64,000 nt of DNA, taken from Sophora flavescens (taxonomy: Eukaryota > Streptophyta > Magnoliopsida > Fabales > Fabaceae). This document shows, piece after piece, positions 23,410 to 35,612 of this stretch. Both the position numbers and the translations under genes were made by a program. Position 1 is the stretch's first letter, and each line of letters starts with the position of its first letter. The DNA lies in the NCBI GenBank assembly GCA_030762895.1, contig CM061068.1, forward strand, positions 81,971,840-82,035,839. Reading direction: 5' to 3'. The notes beneath the pieces were generated by a model. It made no database searches and had not been told where the DNA came from. It saw nothing but the letters and a program-made list of their open reading frames with translations.

Positions 23410-23442
<33 letters not shown>

Positions 23443-24237
23443 GAAAAAAGAAAGAAAGAGGGGTTTTTCTGATTTTTTTTTTGGTATCAGAGTATTTGAG
23501 TATTTTTGTGTTGATTTGTGATTTGGGAGTGATGGTTGCTAGAGGTTGGAGAGGAGAATATTGATTTTTTTTTCTACTGTTGATTGAGGTGTAAATGCTA
23601 TGGGAGTTTGTGGCACGGTATGGCTATTGGATGAAGCTATTTTAGAAAATGCCACAAACAGGGAGTCTGGTGTTGAGCTCAAGTAGCAGGAGAATAAAAT
23701 TCTGTTTGGCTGTTGGTTTTGAGCAAAAATAGAGTGTGTTTTCTGTGTTTTTGGTTTTGCTCCCCCCTCTTTCTTATTGTCACTGTTCAATATATAGCAT
23801 AGGAATGAAGAAGATGACAAAGCTTCTTGTTAGGCCAGCTGGTGTGGGTACAAGTAGTGGGGAGCAAATCAACTTTTGCTCCACCACCTTGCTTGGCTGG
23901 TGCAAGGGTACGGAGGGCTGTACCATTATCCCCCTTTTTCTGAAAAAGAAGAAGACGACAAAGAGGGGTACAAGTGTGGGAGCATGCATTTTTATAATTT
24001 TTTTTTTAATTTTTATTATTATTTTTTATTTTAACAAATTAGAATAATAAAAAACAATTTTTGGTTGGGTTTGGGATAATGGGCCCAAAAGATAACTTGG
24101 AAGAGAAACAAAAATGGGCTCCATTTGATGATGTAATGGGCTCAGAATAAAAACATTTTTTTGTTTTATTTTTATTTTTGTCTATTATTTTCTTCAAAAC
24201 TTTAATTAAAATATCCGGACAAAATTAGGTGTTCACA
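21203..24237 (-). repeat. Ogre-1 5' LTR
   Basis: Matches 260-3242 along its full length, with scattered substitutions, a shorter TA tract (about 22857), a longer C run (about 22703-22722) and a longer GAAA microsatellite near 23412-23456. The outer end GGTGTTCACA is followed by the duplication AAGAG (24238-24242). One inner base differs from the other LTR (TATCGCG for TGTCGCG). Open frames at 22881-23345 arise from a CpG-rich patch and are not taken as genes. Confidence 0.92.
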
Positions 24238-24242
24238 AAGAG

Positions 24243-25005
24243 CTTTCGGGGTGGGTTACCCGTTAGAAGCCCGAACAGAAAGATAAAAGTGACTCACGGG
24301 GTGGATTGTCCGTTAGAAGCTCGAACAGAAAAATAAAAAGCTTACAGAGTAGACTGCCCGTCAGAAGCCGGAACATAAAGATAAATGATGTTACGGGTGG
24401 ATTTCCCGTCAGAAGCTCGAACAAAAGATAAAGAACTTATGTGGTGGATTGCCCGTCAGAAGCTCGAATAGAAAGATAAAAGAGCTTACGGGGTGGATTG
24501 CCCGTCAGAAGCTCGAACAGAAAGATAAATGAGCTTGCGGGTGGATTGCCCGTCAGAAGCTTGAATAGAAGATAAAGAACTTACGGGGTGGATTACCCGT
24601 CAGAAGCTCGAACAGAAAGATAAAAGAGCTTACGGAGTGGATTGCCCGTCAGAAGCTCGAATAGAAAGATAAGAGAGCTTACGGGGTGGATTTCCTGTCA
24701 GAAGCTCGAACAGAAAAGATAAAGAGATTACGAGGTGGATTGCCCGTTAGAAGCTCGAATAGAAAGATAAAAGGGCTTACGGGGTGGATTGCCCGTCAGA
24801 AGCTCGAACAAAAAAGATAAAGAGCTTACGGGGTGGATTGCCCGTCAGAAGTTCGAATATAAAGATAAGAGAGCTTACGGGGTGGATTACCCGTCAGAAG
24901 CTCGAACAGAAAAGATAAAGAGCTTACGAGTTGGATTTCCCGTCAGAAGCTCGAACATAAAGATAAAAGGGCTTACGGGGTGGATTGCCCGTCAGAAGCT
25001 CTCTT
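24243..25005 (-). repeat. Ogre-2 3'UTR tandem array, ~52-bp monomers
   Basis: About 14-15 monomers of the pattern AGCTTACGGGGTGGATTGCC, CGTCAGAAGCTCGAACAGAA and AGATAAA. They are related to, but clearly distinct from, the Ogre-1 monomers (GGGGTGGATTGCCCGT against GGAGTCGGTTGTCCGCT). Ogre-1 inserted inside this array. A plus-strand open frame at 24789-25019 is only a reading of the repeat. Confidence 0.9.
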
Positions 25006-25552
25006 ATGACGCTAGATAGACAAATGCAATGCATGAGTGTTGGTTTTACTCATTGATGGAACGACAATGTATGAGATGGTTTTCATGATTGATGAAAAAT
25101 CAAATAACTATCTTTCAATTCAACACACAATGAACACTGACGATGAAAACCCTTATTATACTTTTGTACGATGCAAGAGATACTTTTGATGAGAAAATAT
25201 TTCTTCTTTGTTGTTTCTTTTTCATTATTGGATCCTTGACCCCTTAAAAGCGTCGATCACAATCAATCTTGAGTATGAACTAGAACAAGGCCCATCTTTT
25301 CAGCGAGAGATATCTTTCACTTTTGTTTCTTGATGGTAAACACCCTTGATGATAATCATCCCAATGGTTGATTCTTGATATTCATTCCTTTCTTCATTTC
25401 CCTTCATCGGGGAACCATCATGCCCCCCATGACCTTTTGAGGCTTTCTAAGGAATTCTAACTGCTTAAAAATCATTACTTGTTTCACATTTCAGTATATA
25501 CTTATCAGGATGAATGCACACACTCAAATGACAAAAGTTAAGAGAAGGGGAC
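25006..25552 (-). other. Ogre-2 3' spacer up to the Athila-like insertion
   Basis: Colinear with Ogre-1 at 9266-9770 (for example GATGAATGCACACAC and ACAAAAGTTAAGAGAA), broken at 25552 where the LTR of the next element starts. No gene. Confidence 0.6.
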
Positions 25553-26939
25553 TGATGTGTGCGTTCCGGCAAGTGTACCGGATTCGTCGACAAGTAATAA
25601 AAAGATATCGATCCCACAGAGACCGTGATCTCAAATCACAACTAATTATTAAATCGATAAAACTGGATTATGTAAAAAAGGATTTTGATTTTTGGAATAA
25701 GAGATAACTTAGAAAAATCGGATAAGGAATGCAATCAAGTAAAACAGAAAGTAAATCAATTTGTGGTTTTTCAGATCTAAAGGGATTCCTAGGAATTTGG
25801 GTTACCAACAAGATCGTTCTTGTTACTAAATTGACTACCTCTTGTTAATTATCAAAATTGCCTTGAAGGCGAATTTATCCTCAAATAGTTGATGCTCCCT
25901 CTCGGGTTACAAAAACCGTACCCAATTAAACCAACCCCTACTCTTGTGGTAGTTGAATTTAGATTGGACCCTTTAAGTTTTGTGACAATTCGTGAATCCT
26001 CGAAGGACCGCTTCTAACTCTCGTGATTTAAGTCCTAAGTCTGATTCTATAGATCCGACACCTAAGTTCACCTCTAGGTTCCTCCTTAGGGTATCTACGT
26101 CATGCAAATAAGCGGCCGCCGAATTTATGAGTAATTAAAACAATAGAAATCAGATCTAAAGCAAAATCAAAATTAACAAGAAATCGAAATCAATTCATAA
26201 CATGAAAACAGATCTTGGGCATAGCCCCAATCCCTAGAAATAAAGCTACTACTCAAGCATTGCCATGGCGATGACAAGCTTGGTTAACAACAACATGAAA
26301 TAAAACCTAAGAGAAGAGAAGAAGAAGAAGAAGAGAGATCCTAAAAATTTGCCTAAGTGGTAGCAGCCCAAAAGTCTCCCCTGAGTCTCTGCCTAGATGC
26401 CATATTTATATATTAGGAAAGTTTGAATCCCAATTAAACACAAATTTAGATCAATTCAGTTTGTTCAGATCCAAATATTGCGCGTCACAGCCGTGATGGC
26501 CATCATGGCCAGGCCGTGACAGATTCTGCCTTGGAAATTCTTCAATGGTTGGTCTGTCATGGCCGTGATGGTCATCACGGCCTGGCCCTGATGGCGATCA
26601 CGGCCGTGATGGCCATCACGGCCTGACCCTGACAGCTTCTGACTTTTTCGTTCTTTCTTTTTCAGCCCTGCTCGATCATGGCCGTGATGGCTATCACGAC
26701 CAGGCCGTGATGGGCTCTGTTTGGCTCATTTTTCTTCACTTTTCAAGCCCCATCTTCATGCAAGCTCCATCATGGTTAATCTTGAGCATTTTAATCCTTA
26801 ATTTCTGCATAACAACACCACAAAACCGCCTTACCCGTTCCAAGGTAAAAATTAACCAAAATCAAATTAAAAATGCCTAAACTATATGAAAAATGCATGC
26901 AAAATGACAATGAAATATGAGGTGAAATCACACTCATCA
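25553..26939 (-). repeat. Athila-like 3' LTR
   Basis: In element orientation it begins TGATGAGTGTGATTT and ends ACGCACACATCA. The start resembles that of element A (TGATAGTGTGATTT). Bases 26480-26720 hold many ATCACGGCC/GGCCGTGAT palindromic modules. The GGCAAGTGTACCGG block near its low-coordinate end recurs in the solo LTR at 39209. The PPT (complement of AACCACCCCAAG) follows at 26940. Confidence 0.85.
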
Positions 26940-28759
26940 AACCACCCCAAGATTAAGATTTTGCTTGTCCTCAAGCAATCACCAAGGCCAGAAGATATAA
27001 ATAATCAGAGCATGGATAGTGAACCAAGAACCCGAGTAACTAATCCAAGTGACAGGCATATTCAAATAAGTACCCAAGAGAGAATCAATTTCAAGTCCAA
27101 TTAGAAGCTTAGGTTTCCTAAATTCATATTCTCACTGATTCGGGCACTCTTCTCACCTCACTCAAGTGTTTAAGGGTATATTACAATCCACTCAATTTCC
27201 TCAAGGAAGGAATTCTACCATAAGCTTGACTATTAACCGGATCTCTACTTTATTAATGAAAACACATACGAATCAAGAGGTCTTTTATTTTGGTTGTAAT
27301 GGGGCCATGAGATTAATTGTTAGGTGGGGAAATCAAGAAAGGAAATTTCAAGAAGGCTAAACAAAATATCAAACATTGCAAAGCATGACAACCTTCTAAA
27401 ATACCTTTTTGGGCTTTTGTTCACTTTCCCACCTTTCTTTCCTTCTTATTTTATTTCTCACTTTCTTTTTGTCATCCCCTTCTCCATTTTTTTTTGATTA
27501 TTTTTACTTTATTTTATTTTTTTGGAGAAGGGGAGATTTTCAATTTAAGAGAAATATTTTTCTAACTTTCTCATCCCACAATTTATTTTTCAAACTACCT
27601 TTTTACCCTTTTTGCAATACTTTAAAAGGTGTCATACCAAGCATCATTCATCAAAACATTTCAAGGTACCAAGAAAAGCATTTTATTCTTTTAGGCTCAA
27701 AATTGGGCAACTAAGGGGTAGCATTTAATCAATCAAAGCTCGGAAGGCCCAAAAAAATACCTAGTGCCTCAATCATTTTCAAAAATGTTTTCAAAAATTT
27801 TAAAGTTTCAAAACAGCTTCAAGTCAAGTTCTAGAGAATACAATCCAAGAGGAATAAAACACTCTATAACAAAGAATGGGGTAGATTTAGTGAGTACCCA
27901 TTTTTTGGCTCAAAATCTCACATTTAGTAGTTTAAAATCAGTGAGAAACACAAGTCTAAGGAACCACATGCTAATTATCAACTATCAAAATATCATCTCA
28001 AGAATTTTTATTTTTAGCCTTTCACAAGAATAAAAAAAAATTGGGTTCAAAAATTCACTGTCTCAATTTATTTGGCACCAAGTTCTCACAATTGGATGCA
28101 TAATCTAAGCAAGGGGCAATCTAATCGTGTGATCATGCAAAATTATGCATATATGAATGCAACATGAAAAATGCAAAAATGCAAAAATTTACAAAAATAC
28201 CCCTACCCCAAGCTTAAAAACTTACATTGTCCCCAATGTAAATAATCAAGTCGGAGAGAGGAGAAAAGTGGAACAACTCACCGAGGTGGTAGCGGGTGCT
28301 GGCTCACATGCCAGTCAAAAACTTGTTGGAAAATGTATCACGACCGTGAAGCTCATCACGGCTTGGCCATGATCAATTCTGGTCTATAGGAGCTGGCCTG
28401 TCACGGCCGTGTGATATATTCTGGTCTTCAGGGGCCTTCTCATCACACCCGTGATGGATATCACGGCTGGGCCGTGATCCTTTCTGGTCTTCTTTGGTTA
28501 GCTCATCACGCCCGTCACTACTGTCACGACCTGGGCGTGATGACTTCTGACTTTATTTGTCCTTGCCTTTTTTGCTCTTCCTGCTTTCATAACCTGAAAA
28601 TACTTGGCAAGTCCATCAATCACTGATCTTTCTTTTCTTATCTTCCTCAAATTAAAAAAAAAACAAAATTCAAAAACAAATGAAAAAGGGAGAGAAAACT
28701 TGGGTTGCCTCCCAAGAAGCGCTTATTTACGGTCCTAAGCTTGACCATACTTCTTTCAA
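26940..28759 (-). other. Athila-like non-coding 3' region
   Basis: No credible coding sequence. The blocks shared with element A (opposite strand) are GGTTGTAATGGGGCC at 27292, TTACATTGTCCCCAAT at 28223, and GGGTTGCCTCCCAAG at 28704. A second cluster of ATCACGGCC/GGCCGTGAT modules lies at 28325-28545, interleaved with a repeated TTCTGGTCTTC/TATTCTGGTC spacer. Confidence 0.7.
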
Positions 28760-29672
28760 TCAACCGGGGTCGACTGGGCCTAGAAGTGTAAGAACACTTC
28801 TCTTCCTTGTGAGTCCTTCAAAGAGTCGATTTTGCTCGTATGGCCAATTGCGCTTTCGCTTTGCTCTTTTCACTCTGAGCTTCATGGCCTTACTCCCCCC
28901 CGACGGAAGTTTTGTTTCCACATGATGAGCAACTCCAACTTCATCACCATTTGGTGCATCATTCGTCTTGCAAAGCTTCGGAGTCGCTTCCATGTTGAGC
29001 TCTTCCTTTACCTCTGGAGACTTTATATCGATCCTACACACATGACTCTCAAAAGGAGGGTTGTTATATGAGTTAGTCAAATCAAAATCTACCCTACCTT
29101 TCTCTACATTCAGAGAGAGTTTGCCATTCTTTACGTCTATTATTGCTCCAGCGGTGGCCAAGAAAGGCCTTCCTAGAATGATGGGGAATTTAGAATCCCT
29201 GTTCATATCCAACACCATGAAATCGGTAGGGATGAAAAATTTCCCTACCCTTACGGGTACATTCTCTAGTATGCCTAAAGGAGTTTTAATTGAGCCATCT
29301 GCGAATTGTAAAGAGAATTTGGATGGACTCAATTCCTTGGTTCCCAACCTCTCCAAGATAGTAGGCGGCATCAAGCTCGCACTAGCCCCTAAGTCACATA
29401 ACACTTGGTCTATTTTTACTTCTCCAATCGAGCAAGCAATAGAGAAACTACCTGGATCTTTTAGCTTAGGAGGCATATTAGTTTTTATCATGACATTGTA
29501 CTCCTTAGTTAAGCTCTTAGTTTCTATTTTTACTTGCTTTTGCTTGACCAACCTTTGTGGGAAAGGTATCGGGGGTTGGTACGGTGGTGGAGGGACATAC
29601 TTTGGCTCTACTTCTTCATCTTTGCTCATGTCCTCCTCACATTCCACATCCTTTTCAACCACCCCAAGCTTA
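28760..29672 (-). pseudogene. Athila-like Gag-Pro remnant with aspartic protease
   Basis: The C-terminal 300 residues of the frame 29767-28760 contain a retropepsin-like domain: DPGSFSIACSIG, the active-site strand LCDLGASASLMP (DLGAS form, usual in Athila), and ILGRPFLATAGAIIDVKNGK. A Pro/Tyr-rich segment (PPPPYQPPIPFPQRL) precedes it. The first 35 or so residues are out-of-frame Ogre-2 integrase, so the open frame is a chimera made by deletion. No RT follows downstream; the frame ends near 28760 and the conserved non-coding 3' region begins, so this copy or its family lacks a normal pol. Confidence 0.8.
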
Positions 29673-31577
29673 TCATCCCTCACATTCCACATCCTTTTGG
29701 ATTGGTATAATCTTTTTAAGCACCAGGTCACCCTCCGAAAACTGTCGCGGGCGTACTTTCTTCCCATAAACTCTCATCAACCTTCTTTGGTACAATTGAC
29801 CGTGACACAATGCCGCTAATATCTTCTCTTCAATGAGGTTCAATTGGTCGAGTCGATCCTGAACCCACTCAGCTTCTTCCAGTTTTGCTTCTCTCAACAC
29901 CCTTAATGAGGGCATCTCTACTTCAATCGAGAGCACTGCCTCCATCCCATACACTAAAGAATACGATGTTGGCCCTGTCGAGGTGCGAATAGAGGTACGA
30001 TAGCCGTGAAAAGCAAAAGGTAACATCTCCTTCCAATCTTTATACGTCACCACCATCTTTTGAACAATCTTCTTGATATTCTTATTAGCAGCCTCGACTG
30101 CTCCGTTCATCTTTGGGTGGTACGGAGAGGAATTATGATGCTTCATCTTGAAATTTTCGCACATCTCCTTCATCATCTTATTGTTCAAGTTGGTCGCATT
30201 ATCAGTGATAATCTCACTAGGCAACCCATAACGACAAATTAACTCTCTTTTGACAATTTTAATCATGACATTCTTGGTCACATTGGCATATGATGCAGCC
30301 TCAACCCACTTTGTGAAATATTCGATGGCAACAAGAATGAAGCGATGTCCATTTGAGGTCTTTGGTTCGATTGGCCCGATCACATCCATTCCCTACATTG
30401 AGAACGGTCAGGGTGCTGACATGACATTCAAGGGAGCTGGCGGCGCATGAACCTTATCAGCATATATTTGACACTTATGGCACTTCTTCGCGTAATTAAA
30501 GCAACCAGCCTCCATTGTCAACCAGTATTGGCCAGCCCTCGAGACTTTCCTGGCCATTGCATGACCGCCCGCGTGTGTTCCAAAAGATACTTCATGTACC
30601 TCCTCAATTATCCGCTTAGCTTCTTTTGCGTCAACGCACCTCAACAACACCATGTCATGATTTCTTTTGTAGAGAATACCTCCATCTAAATAGAAACCCA
30701 TTGCAAGTCTTCTAAGAGTTCTTTTGTCATTTTCTGAAGCATCCTGAGGGTATTCCCTTCTTTGGATGAAGCATTTGATGTCATGGTACCATGGTTTTTG
30801 ATCAGGCTCTTCCTCTATCACTTGACAATATGCATGACGATCACGACTTTCCATTTTGATGAGTGGTAAGTTCCTATCGTCACTTACTTTGAACATCAAG
30901 GACAAGGTAGACAGCGTGTCAGCTAATTCGTTATCTTCTCGGGGAATATGATGAAATGTGACTTCATCAAACTACTCAATCAAACCTTTGATGTAATCAT
31001 GGTACGGGATTAACTTGTCATCTCGGGTTTCCCATTCCCCTCTTAGCTGGTGGATGACAAATGCAGAGTCCCCATATACCTCTAGTATCCTTGCCTTTGA
31101 TTCTATTGCTGCCAGGATCCCGAGCGCACAAGCTTCATATTCGGCTATATTGTTTGTACAATCAAAGCAAAGCCTTGCAGTGACAGGGAAATAATCATTT
31201 TCCGGTGAAATTAGTATTGCCCCGATTCCATGCCCCAATGCATTAGAAGCTCCATCAAATAACAAAGTCCACTTTTCTTTTTCTGGTGATTGTACGTGAT
31301 CGAACAAAGCCATTATATCTTCATATGGGAAATCGCATTTCATTGATCCATAATCTTCTACTGACTGATTGACTAGATATTCTGCAAGAGCACTCCCTTT
31401 TATTGCTTTTTGGGTGACATAGACAATGTCATATTCTGATAGCAGGACTTGCCAGCGAGCAATTCTTCCAGTCAGAGCAGGATTATCAAAGATATACTTG
31501 ATTGGATCCATTTTGGACACCAACCAGGTAGTGTAACACAACATGTAATGCCTCAAACGGCGAGCAGTCCAAGCCAA
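29673..31577 (-). pseudogene. Ogre-2 RNase H and integrase (broken)
   Basis: 31577-30972 carries the end of the RT-linked RNase H (LRHYMLCYTTWLV) and the archaeal-type RNase H with LFDGASN, AEYEAC and YGDSAFVIHQ. 30905-30408 has the integrase zinc region (H...H, CHKC). 30389-29673 has the DDE core (MDVIGP, TDNATN, GAVEAANK). All segments lie in one frame separated by stops (near 30970 and 30400). The integrase C-terminus is replaced by the Athila-like junction (after KKIIPIQK). Confidence 0.85.
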
Positions 31578-31639
31578 AGCACAGTAAGTGGGTTCTAGTG
31601 GTGATTAGTTGGCTTCGCAACTGGTGAATTTCTTACTTA

Positions 31640-31650
31640 GATAAAGATAT
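31640..31650 (-). other. Ogre-2 internal deletion junction removing RT
   Basis: The CTTAGATA found in Ogre-1 at about 12300 is joined to AAGATATTGAATGC found in Ogre-1 at about 13775. About 1.47 kb, holding the whole RT and the 3' part of the candidate intron, is gone. The joint shares a few bases (AGATA), typical of end joining. Confidence 0.8.
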
Positions 31651-31758
31651 TGAATGCGTGCATTTATTGATAAGTCATATTGAAACGGAAACAAGTAAGC
31701 CCATTACAACAAAAATTCCTAAAGCCTTGGGCAGAGCTAAAGGATAAGCATTACAGAA

Positions 31759-33012
31759 TTACTTTGAAAAAAACTCTATGGTCCTGGGGAACTCGATGAT
31801 CTCCCAATTGTTGAGCTCTGTATCCGGAGGGCATGGATATACCAGATTGACACCATGATCGGTGAGATAATCATCTTCAACAGCTGCTTCTTTGTCCAAG
31901 AATGCGAACCCTACACTTCGGAAGCTCTGTTGAATGTCACAGATGGGAACCCTTTCAGCCTCGTATTCACGATTTTCCAGCCGAGCCAACCTCTTTCTTT
32001 TCTTCTCTTCCATAACCCTCATCTTGTCGGTCTTGGTGGGTTTGTATCCCAACCCAAACCTGTCCTTGTTCTCGATGAGCATGAGGATGTCAGCGACACC
32101 TTGGCTATTCTTCCCCAAACCGCTTCCAGGTCGATATCCTCCTTCGAGCATAACCTTAGCCATCATAACGGGCGCTTTAGATGATTGAGGTTTCAAGAGT
32201 GGAGAACCATCCCCAACATAGGTGTCATTGGAAAGCGGTCTCGAGAGCTTCTTCGGCAGCTTAATGTAAGGGGTTGTTTATGGCTTACTTACTAACATAT
32301 CCTCCTCTCCAGAAACAATTATAAACTTACTATCGACAATGAACTTCACTTTCTGGTGCAATGTGGAAGGCACAGCTCCAGACGAATGGATCCATGGTCG
32401 TCCTAGGAGACAACTGTAAGGTGGTGTGATGTCCATTACTTAGAAGAGTATTTCAAAGGTGCAGGGGCCAACCTAAATGGGCAATTCAATTTCCCCCATG
32501 ACTTCCCTCCGTGTACCATCAAAAGATCTTACAATCATTGTGCTAGGCTTCATATGAGTTCCATCAAAAGGCAACTTTACCAGTGTTGACTTTGGCATTA
32601 CATTCAAAGAAGAACCATTATCAATGAGAACCCTAGCCATGACATGATCTCGAGACTTCACAGAAATGTGCAACTCCTTGTTGTGCCATATTCCTTCAAC
32701 TGGAATTTCATCATCAGTGAAAGTGACATAATTATCAGCAACGATGTTACCCATGATGTTATCGAGCTTGTCAACTGTGATGTCATGAGAGACATGAGCT
32801 TGATTCAACACCTTCATCAGTAATCTCCTGTGTGGCTCGGAGTTCATCAATAGAGACAAAAGAGATATCCGAGCTGGAGTTCGATTTAACTGATCCACAA
32901 CCTTGTATTCACTCTGCTTGATGCACTTCAAGAATTCGCCGACTTCTTCATCAGATACCTCCTTTTTATTCTCACCCCCGTTTGCTTCCTTGACATCTAG
33001 AATTCCTTCCAC
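31759..33012 (-). pseudogene. Ogre-2 protease and G-patch region
   Basis: Frame 33012-32473 carries the protease strand LIDNGSSLNVMP, a long run with no stop, and GEIELPI. After a gap with stops the same frame resumes at 32196-31759 with the G-patch motif (GGYRPGSGLGKNSQG) and ends IEFFSK at the intron-donor position. A small deletion near 32230 removed part of the linker present in Ogre-1 at 14368-14390. This copy is better conserved in frame than that of Ogre-1. Confidence 0.8.
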
Positions 33013-33024
33013 CTTCTCTTTCCC

Positions 33025-35446
33025 CTAGCGATCCTTTCCTTCCTTTTCTGTTCCCTCCCTTCGCAATACCTCTGGAGTGTAAATGTGACCACTCCTAGTC
33101 ATTCCACCAATTCCTGAAATGTTGGTAACCATAGTAGTCTCGTCGGAAGGATTGGGTTGAACCTGCGTCTCATATTTCCATGGTACCGCTTTGGTGTCCT
33201 TGTAAGGGAAAGGACTTGGAACTCGGATAACGATTGGTGTTGGCCCACTTGGAACTGGCAAAGGTTTCTTCTCATTATAGTATATCACCACTGGTTTCAG
33301 AGTGACTTGCTCAGGAGCTGGTTGAGGATTAGCCACAACAGTAAAAGGGGTTATCTTAATTGGGGTTGGGGAAATTGTAGATTCAGCAACCATATTAATG
33401 GCATACTCATTTGATTCATAACCAATTAAGATAATCTTCATATCCATTAACAACTGCACAACTTGCTGAAACTCTGCACAGTTTTCAATCGAATGCCCCA
33501 TATTCCCATCATAGTCACGCCTTATCTCTTCATCGAGAGCCTTTTCTTCCATGATCGGGATTTGGATCAATCCGCATTTGCGCATCTCTCTGAAAATAAC
33601 TCTCATAGGAGTCCTAACATCGGCCACTTTACTCTTGAGAGTATGTTCCAAGAAGCTTTCAATGGCATTGACTCCCGAACCCCCATGATTTGGCATAGGA
33701 CCCTGTGCCACGTTTGGAGCATCCTTCTGAAAGCTCAACCATTTGGTATTAATCAGGTCTTGCACCTTAAACTTCAAAGCTTTACAATTCTCGGTGGAAT
33801 GACATGTGGCCCCATCGTGATACTCACATTAAGCGTTTGGGTCATACCACTTTGGATAAGGAGGGTCTATTGGTCTTGTCGGGATAGGAGTTAGCACGGA
33901 CTTGCTCATAAGTTGGCGGAATAGTTCAGTGTAGGTCATGGGTATCGGGTCAAAATGCACTGGCTTTCGTTCTGAGTTATACGGTGGTCTTGTTTCGCTA
34001 GTGTTTGGGTTTGGATTTAGGGGTTGAACAAGGCATGGTAGGGTGTGTTTGAGGTTGAGAAGGGTATGATGGTCGGTAATGAGTCATCTGTTGAGGATTT
34101 GGAAAATGTGAGGTGGCAGCGATGTATGGCTGGTTGGCTTGGTGATATGGAGGTGGTTGGTAATATGGGGCGTATTGGGCTTGGAAGGTAAGTGTTTGGT
34201 TTGGTTTAAATTGGTTCGGTTTCTTTTGTTCAAAGGTTACTGCATGTGCTTCTCCCTCCTTCCTTTTCACAAACAGGGCTTTCTTTGGGCCATTCATTAA
34301 TGAAGTCTCAGTGATTTTGCCATTCCTTATTCCACTTTCGATTCTTTCACCGATAATGACCATGTCAGAAAAGTTAATGACACGCTTCCAATCATTCTAT
34401 CATAGAAAGGCGACTGGAGTGTATCAATGAACATTGCTACAATTTCTTTCTCGGCCAATGGAGGCTCAACCTGAGCAGCCAGTTCCCTCCATCGTTGTGC
34501 ATACTCCTTGAAAGTCTCTATGTCTCTCTTTGCCATTTTTTGGAGTTGCATCCTATCGAGAGCCATGTCAATATTGTACTTGTATTGCTTCAGGAATGCA
34601 TCTGCTAGATCTTTGAAGGATCAGACGTGGGCCCGTTCGAGATGCGTGTACCAATTTGAAGCTGCCCCAGTTAAACTGTCTTGGAAGAAGTGGCTCAAGA
34701 TCTTATCATCTTGAGCGTATAATGCCATCTTCCTTACATACATGGTCAAATGGTTTTTTGGGACAAGTGGTTCCCCGATATTTGTCGAAATCGGGTACCT
34801 TAAATTTTGGTGGAATTACAACATTTGGCACCAGGCAAAGCTCCGAGGCATCCTGAAGACCATAACTATTTGCCCCTTCAATGGCCAGCCTCTCCTCTAA
34901 CACTTCCAACTTTTCTTTAGATTGGGAATTCCTTCCCGACTGATTCACTGGAGTTTCACAATACATATTCTAAGGAAAGGGGTATGTCATGTAGGAGCAT
35001 CCGAAGTTTGGCATCATTTGAGTCCTCAGGGGTCCATAATGTAGGGTGTATTGTGGAGTTTTTGGATTGGCAAAAAGTGTCACTGTCGGGGTGTTACCAT
35101 TTGAAGGATTGACAGTTTGTGTTTGTGGCATCTCGACAGCATCGGTGGGGGATTGTGTCTGAGTAGTATGTTCAAAGTTTTGGATTCCATCTTCTGGGCT
35201 GGGGGCCGTTGGTGGAACAAATCCACGAGGTAAGCCGTATGGGGGACTGTTCGGGTCAAATGAAAGATGAGTTTGGTTGCTTGGATAAATGGTGAGAGGC
35301 ATCATGACCCCTGGTTGGTTGAAGCCTTGAATAGGAATATGAGCAAAACCGGGTGGGATGAGAGGTGTGGCTGGATGTCCTTCGTTCGAGGCTGGAGGGT
35401 TCTCCTCTGTGTTCTTTTCCTTCTGCATTGCTTCTAAGATCTCCAT
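33025..35446 (-). pseudogene. Ogre-2 Gag (5'-truncated, broken)
   Basis: Starts inside Gag at MEILEAMQKEKNTEENPP (35446); the true N-terminus is deleted. The Gag fold (FKVPDFDKYRG, FKEYAQRWRELAAQVEPP) is spread over frames 35446-34706, 34566-34327 and 34363-33998. The second C/H-rich segment (GNMGHSIENCAEF) is in 33777-33025. At least three frame changes and several stops. Confidence 0.82.
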
Positions 35447-35612
35447 CGTCTACCCTAAGTTGCAAGAATATACAAAAGCATTCATGAAAGTATAAGAAAA
35501 AGAAATAAAATAAAAAAAGGGTAAAACAAATATTTCCAAAGCTGTAAAAAAAAATGTGCACAACCCACTATGATAGGTCTGACTATCAAAATTCCCCAGC
35601 GTAGTCGCCAGC
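35447..35612 (-). other. Ogre-2 leader with deletion joint and PBS
   Basis: Gag at 35446 is joined directly to leader sequence matching Ogre-1 at 21046-21182, so ORF1 and the start of gag (about 3.4 kb in Ogre-1) are deleted. The PBS is at 35593-35610, on the element strand TGGCGACTACGCTGGGGA, two changes from Ogre-1, two bases from the LTR. Confidence 0.75.

Larger units (their letters stand above)
260..24237 (-). mobile_element. Ogre-1: full-length Ogre/Tat Ty3-gypsy retrotransposon with nested element A
   Basis: A minus-strand LTR retrotransposon of about 24 kb (about 18.7 kb without nested element A). Two directly repeated LTRs of about 3 kb (260-3242 and 21203-24237) are flanked by the 5-bp duplication AAGAG (255-259 and 24238-24242). 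In transcription order, from high to low coordinates: 5' LTR, PBS, leader, ORF1, Gag, protease with G-patch, a probable intron, RT, two RNase H regions, integrase, a tandem-repeat 3'UTR, PPT, 3' LTR. An extra ORF before gag, an intron-like gap before RT and a repetitive 3'UTR define the Ogre branch of the Tat lineage. All coding regions carry stops or frameshifts, so it is not autonomous now. The LTRs remain very similar, so it is younger than Ogre-2. Confidence 0.93.
25553..29690 (-). mobile_element. Truncated Athila-like Ty3-gypsy element
   Basis: Minus-strand element with a complete 3' LTR (25553-26939), PPT, a non-coding 3' region sharing blocks with element A, and a protease-bearing coding remnant. 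Its 5' part and 5' LTR are missing: at about 29690 the sequence passes directly into the Ogre-2 integrase. About 600 bases of Ogre-2 corresponding to Ogre-1 9770-10358 are also missing, so one deletion removed DNA from both. A 5-bp duplication cannot be shown for this reason; the left flank is GGGAC. Confidence 0.8.

Noticed and set aside
24789..25019. Open frame with repeated TGWIARQK
   Set aside because: Simple reading of the tandem array; not a protein repeat.
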